From positions 750,217 to 814,216 of the forward strand of contig JXTC01000101.1 in NCBI GenBank assembly GCA_002914845.1: a stretch of DNA of 64,000 nt, in the 5' to 3' direction. This DNA comes from Trema orientale. Lineage: Eukaryota > Streptophyta > Magnoliopsida > Rosales > Cannabaceae. Numbering within the stretch: position 1 is the first letter of the stretch; each line of letters starts with the position of its first letter. The notes under the pieces were generated by a model. The model ran no database searches. It saw only the letters and a program-made list of their open reading frames with translations, and had not been told where the DNA came from. Positions 58,740 to 64,000 of this stretch are shown here, piece after piece. Both the position numbers and the translations under genes were made by a program.

Positions 58740-61700
58740 ATGGCAGGCTTAGATGACAATGTTGCTGTAATTGGAGATTGGGTGCCTCCTAGTCCTAGTC
58801 CCAACACAGCCCCAGCCCCAGCCCCAGCCCCAGCCCCAACACCATTCTTCTCTGCAATGTTTGCTCAAGATTTTGGCTCTACCCCACCCTCAGCGCCTCC
58901 CACTGCTACCAAAACTGATGAGCATCTCTTTCCAGGACCTCGGGAACCCATGGTGTCTCACCCTCACACCCAATTCACGGAAATGGGATCATTTTCTCAA
59001 CCGAAATCTAACTCAACAACGACGCCGCGTGGAGGACTTGTCGAAAGGATGGCAGCCCGTGCTGGATTTAATGCTCCCAGGCTGAACACAGAGAGCATTA
59101 GATCTTCTGACCCTTCATTGCCTTCTCAGGCTCCATCTCCTTATTTGACAATACCGCCTGGTCTCAGTCCCACTACACTCCTCGATTCTCCTGTTTTCCT
59201 TTCAAATTCATTGGTACGCCCACGCCCACGCCCACGCCCACGCCCTTCAATTTTTATTGCCATAACCATAACCTTTGCTATTGCTTCACTTTCTTGTCCT
59301 GCTTTTGCTTAACCTTAACCAATGCTCTTGGTTTCGGAGCAATTCAGGAATCAGTATCTCTCTTTCTTGAAAGCAACAAAAGAAAATCATTATGTTTAAC
59401 AATCAGCATTGTAGCTTAATTCACTTCACTTGAAAGTATTGCTTAATTATTTTGAGATATGAGAACATTACTAGTCTTCTTGCTAAAACAAAGTTTTTGA
59501 CATTACATTGTTTATTAGCATAACTAGAAAAGCTTGTAAATCACCAACTTGCGACTTTTATCAGAGTATTTAATTTTTGGTTGTTCGGATAAATTGTCCT
59601 GCTGCATGTCTATCTAATCCTTTTAATTAAAACTGAGATAAGGTTTGTTTTGGAGGGAGACAGACACCACGATAAAGGAGTGCAATTGTATATGTTGGCA
59701 TTACTAATTACTAAAATGTGCTTCTGAAACTTTTTGCGCTGCAGGCACAGCCATCTCCAACGACTGGTAAATTTCCATTTTTCCCTAATGGCAATAGTAA
59801 GAGTTCAACATTGATTCTGGAGGCCTCAGATAAAAATAAAGATAACTTCTTTGAGGACATAAACGCCTCATCCTTTGCTTTCAAGCCTGTCACGAATGCC
59901 AGCTCCTCGTTCTTTCTTGGTGCAGCAAGCAAAGTAATTATACCTCTTAGTTTGTTTACATGTTTGTCTCTTGCCATTTTCAGATTTTAAAACTACATCT
60001 GTATTTGTATTTTTTTTAAAGAAAAAGGAAAAAGAAAAACAGATGTTCTTAAAATGCAAACGTCCTGCTTGCGTTTGATGTGAGTAGCCAAGTTTAAATA
60101 CTGATTGGAGAACGTGTGCATTGTAAATTGCCAATCGAGTAAGAGAATCATATACGGTTTAATGCCTCGTCTCTGCTTAGTTATATTTGCCTTATTTGTA
60201 CAGTTGACTTCAGCCGCCCTTCCTCAGCAACCTCTTCCCAGCATTGAGGTGTCAGTTCAGTCAGAAAATTCTCCTCCAGGTCTAGAACCAACAGGAGTTG
60301 AAAACCAGAAAAAAAACAACCTTCAGCTCCCAGCGGACTTTCCTCATGCATCTGTTGAAAAAGATTATGGGAGTAATACAATGTCAACTGATCAAAAGGC
60401 ATTTGATAATGCTGGTGGCAGTGCAGAAAATTCTCCGCCACTCGACGAGCAAGCAGATGAAGGAGATCAAAAGGGCAGTGGAGATTGCTCAGCCGGAGGT
60501 GGTGGGGCAACAACATCCGAAGATGGATATAATTGGAGGAAATATGGACAGAAACAAGTAAAGGGTAGTGAGTATCCGCGAAGTTATTACAAGTGCACGC
60601 ACCCAAACTGTCAGGTGAAGAAAAAGGTAGAACGATCTCATGAGGGCCATATAACAGAGATTATCTACAAGGGGGCCCATAACCATCCCAAACCTCCCAA
60701 TCGCAGATCTGCCATTGGATCATCTAACTCACTGGCCGACATGCGAATGGATATTCCTGAGCAAGCTGGGTTGCAAAGTGGTGGTGATGGTGACCCAGTT
60801 TGGGCAAGTACGCAAAAGAAAACTGTTGATTGGAGGCATGACAACCTCGAGGTGACTTCATCAGTATCCGTGGGCCCCGAATACTGCAACCAGTCCACCT
60901 CTTTGCAGGCTCAGAATGGTACTCAGCTCGAATCAGGTGATGCAGTAGACGCCTCATCTACTTTCTCTAATGATGAAGATGAGGATGATAGGGGGACACA
61001 TGGCAGTGTTTCATTGGGTTATGATGGTGAAGAGGATGAATCTGAGTCGAAAAGAAGGTTACTGCTTACCTATTTTGGGAATGCCCTTTAGTATTTATTA
61101 TTGAGATTACCCTAAAAATGGTACTTACTATGGTTATTTCAGGAAACTTGAAGCGTATGCAAGTGCAACAGAAATGAGTGGAGCCACCAGAGCTATTCGT
61201 GAGCCCAGGGTTGTGGTCCAGACGACCAGTGAAGTAGATATACTTGACGATGGATATCGCTGGCGCAAGTATGGGCAGAAAGTAGTGAAAGGAAATCCAA
61301 ACCCGAGGTCGTTTACTTTTATCAGTCTTATATTTTTGTTTTCTTTGGTGTCCTCTTTTTCACTGCAAAAGAAGAGAATTCTATTTCTAATACTAACAGA
61401 AGTAGCAACTGTGTTATGGGATGCAGAAGTTACTACAAGTGCACTAATGCTGGCTGCACAGTGAGGAAGCATGTGGAGAGGGCATCCCATGACCTCAAGT
61501 CAGTGATCACCACATACGAGGGAAAACACAATCACGATGTTCCTGCTGCTCGTAATAGCAGTCACGTCAACTCCGGGCCCTCTGGCAATATACCAGTGCA
61601 AGCTTCAGCAGCTGCTGCTGCTGTTCAAAGCCACGTAAATGTTCACCGGCCTGAGCCGTCATCACAAGTTCATAACGGCATGGCAAGATTTGAAAGGCCT

Positions 61701-62021
61701 GCAACTCTAGGTTCATTTGCCCTACAGGGGGCTGCAGCAAGGCAGCAGTTGGTGTCTAATTCCCATGGCTTCTCTTTTGGAATGAACCAACCAGGCCTTG
61801 CCAATCTGACAATGGCTGGGCTTGGCACCGCCCAACACAAACTTCCAGTCCTGTCCGTTCATCCTTACTTGGCACAGCAACGGCAGATGAATGAAATGGG
61901 TTTCATGTTACCTAAAGGAGAGCCCAAGGCGGAGCCTATCTCAGAGTCTGGTCTGAACCTCTCGAATGGATCAGTGTATCAGCAACTTATGAGTAGGCTT
62001 CCCCTTGGACCCCAGATGTAA
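58740..62021 (+). CDS. WRKY2: Group I WRKY transcription factor, WRKY2 type
   Basis: Nuclear factor binding W-box DNA. Exons: 58740-59213, 59745-59933, 60204-61057, 61143-61307, 61427-62021; 2277 nt, 758 aa (Arabidopsis WRKY2 is 687). The start [16 protein letters not shown] matches the family; an in-frame ATG two codons earlier (58734) could also be used. The N-terminus has SP-rich stretches ([27 protein letters not shown]), the kind phosphorylated by MAP kinases in group I WRKYs. The first WRKYGQK is at about residue 332 with a C-X4-C-X22-H-N-H finger, the second at about 546 with C-X4-C-X23-H-N-H. Between them lie [19 protein letters not shown] and the basic ESESKRRKLEAY. The C-terminus ends [14 protein letters not shown], as in WRKY2. 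The intron inside the second WRKY domain (PR|SYY) is at the conserved position, with an unusual GTCGTT donor. Frame and phase agree at every junction. By family it acts in zygote polarity, pollen development and seed responses to abscisic acid. Confidence 0.94.
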
Positions 62022-62849
62022 ATCAAATCATTTCCCTCTCCCACTTTCTTTTTTCTTTCGAGGAAAGTAGAGGTATTTACTGTTGTTATAGAAATCTATA
62101 TACACATATTATATATATATATATATATAAATTCAATATCTACATATATTATGGGCAATATTTATTAACAATCACATCTGATCCACCTCTTGATTCTTTA
62201 ACATTTCAATGAGTGTCTAACTTTGGTTAATGTCCTTTTCCTTGCTAGGCTTTGCATATATCTATGTTGTTTAGTCTTTCACTTACATTTCACCCCTGCA
62301 ATCGTCTTTGTCAAGTAACAAGTTAGGTGATTGGGCACCTTTCGTTTCGTGAGTGGGGGCATGTATAATGATTCGAGCAGGAGAATGATCTTTATCAAAC
62401 CTGGACAAAGATGATGGTTGTTTCATTTCGACGCCATAGAAGATTCTACTGTAGTAAGTGTTGACTTTCGAATAATAACATTCTAGTGTTTGATTGGACA
62501 ATATTTTGCAAGCTACATGCATTCATCCTTATTTCTCAACCAACGCTACATTGTAATTGAGCTACCTGATGAGGATAGCGGTCTTTGGTTCCTTCAGAGG
62601 GACATGACAATAGGGAAAGCATCAGTATCAATAAAAGCAGTGCCAACCACACCTCTTCACCCTTATTTTTTTAAAAATATATATATATAAAATCCAGTTG
62701 CCAATTGGGAAACATAATCTGGTTTCAATCAAGTCATACATAATAACCATCGTCACGATGTTTGGGACAAGGATTACAAACCATTACTTCACATTCAATG
62801 AGAAATTTCAATAAAGATGCTCCATAGGTGCGCCATTTAGAACCATACA
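62022..62849. other. 3' UTR of the WRKY gene and gene-free DNA
   Basis: Contains the likely 3' UTR with a TA run (about 62110-62129) and no supportable gene. Confidence 0.5.
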
Positions 62850-64000
62850 CCTCCCTCAATAAATATTCATAATATATGATTGTGGGACAAAAATAATCCT
62901 AAAAGCATAGTTTGTTGATGTTTAACAAAGAAACACTCAAAAACTCCTGAAAAAGACAAAAGCCTAAATGTCTACTCTCACTCTACTCCTTTACTCTCTC
63001 TCTCTCTGTAAATTTCTCCCATAATATCTTTCTCGCTCTTAAAATCTCTTAACTTTCTCTCTTGCTCTTATATCTCTCATGCATGATTAAGAAATTTCTG
63101 TGTTTAAATATTGTGAGTATAATTTAAAATAGTTTATATTTGAGTTTCGAGATATTCTGTGATAGATTTTGCATTAAAAAAATTAAGTCTGGATCAATTG
63201 CTATGAAGTTCTGAAAATTTGGACGGTGTTTCCCGACGAACATCGAAAATTTGATGAATTTCAATATTAATTCGATGTCCTTTCGATGTAATTCAATGAA
63301 AATTCGATGAAAACTCTTTAATAATTATCTCTGAAAAATTACTCAATGTTCATCGAAAAGGTATCAAAAATTTCGATGCGATTTATACAATTCGATGATA
63401 ATTTGATACAATTTCGATGATCATATAGTAATTTTTTTCAGATTCTATTATAAAAATACACCTCATCAAAATGACATCGAATTATCATCGAATTAGCATC
63501 GAAAACCATCGTATTTCGATAGACTATCGAACAGTAATCAAATAATTATCGAGTCGGATAATTATCGAAAAGTATCGAGCTATTTCTATTTTATTTTTTC
63601 TGATAAATTGTTGAGCCGACATCAAATTTTTTCAAAATTTTCAATGACTTTCAGCGGTTTTTCGCTCCAGATTTAATAAATTATTAAAAATTGATCCAAA
63701 TTCTTTTTTTTTTCCGCAAATCAACCTCAAAATACTTAAAAATACATAACTAGACTATTTTTAATAATACCCCATAAATTTAAACATAAAAATTACTTGC
63801 CTATTTGAAGAATCCCTCTTATTCAGAGGGTATTCAATGCACCTTATGAACAGTTTTTTTTTCTTTTTCTTTTAATGTTTTTATTTTGGTGTGCAATACC
63901 TTTAGATGAATTTGTAGGTTGTTACGTTGTTGATTTAGTTTTGATCGTTAAAAAACTATGGAATTGAAATAAGATAGAAGATTGAAGAGGAAGCATATAA
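62850..64000. mobile_element. Fold-back repeat, CATCGAA family, copy 2 (cut by the window edge)
   Basis: Similar in order to copy 1 at 26200-27180: GTGGGACAAAAAT near 62882, a CTCGCTCTTAAAATCT block, GAAATTTCTGTGTTTAAAT near 63092, GGATCAATTGCTATG, then a core full of CATCGAA and TTCGATG words (about 63220-63570), then an inverted arm with AAAATTGATCCAAATTC near 63690. It continues past the window. Confidence 0.6.

Overview
This window is a gene-containing stretch of nuclear DNA from a dicot plant, probably a rosid. It is AT-rich, full of TA and GA microsatellites, and its genes have GT-AG introns, a degenerate Ty1-copia element and several Mutator-type elements. Six protein-coding genes can be read with confidence. 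They are a LATERAL SUPPRESSOR-type GRAS regulator (5595-6971, +), the peroxisomal import receptor PEX5 (12259-19876, -, 15 coding exons), COP9 signalosome subunit 6 (20846-24022, +, 9 exons), a RraA-like protein (25531-26034, -), a BRI1-LIKE 1-type receptor kinase (49159-52767, +, intronless) and a group I WRKY of the WRKY2 type (58740-62021, +, 5 exons). Exon junctions were placed by hand. Every exon set closes in frame and gives the length expected for its family.

Layout: 1-5.5 kb is low-complexity DNA and the presumed promoter and leader of the GRAS gene. A further 5.3 kb without genes follows that gene. PEX5 and CSN6 are divergent, with start codons about 970 bp apart and a cluster of GGCCCA/TGGGCC motifs between them. 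CSN6 and the RraA-like gene converge. From about 26.1 to 45.3 kb lies a block of transposon-derived DNA: a fold-back element rich in CATCGAA, a Mutator-type MITE (27195-27686), another fold-back MITE (about 28.3-28.8 kb), a decayed copia element with both LTRs and a 5-bp target duplication (29279-36887), a 2.3-kb Mutator-like element with a perfect 9-bp target duplication and a GC-rich passenger (38008-40310), a possible solo LTR (41473-43058) and another Mutator-type MITE (43521-44049). The receptor kinase and WRKY genes follow, separated by about 6 kb. A second copy of the CATCGAA fold-back family runs off the right edge.

The genes do not form a pathway: they cover axillary meristem control, peroxisome import, the signalosome, a small aldolase-like enzyme, brassinosteroid perception and transcription. 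What links them is position. From memory, Arabidopsis has the same neighbours split over two duplicated regions, LAS/WRKY10/BRL1 on chromosome 1 and RraA-like/WRKY2/CSN6A/PEX5 on chromosome 5. This window therefore looks like the unsplit arrangement. No tRNA, rRNA or miRNA gene was recognised.
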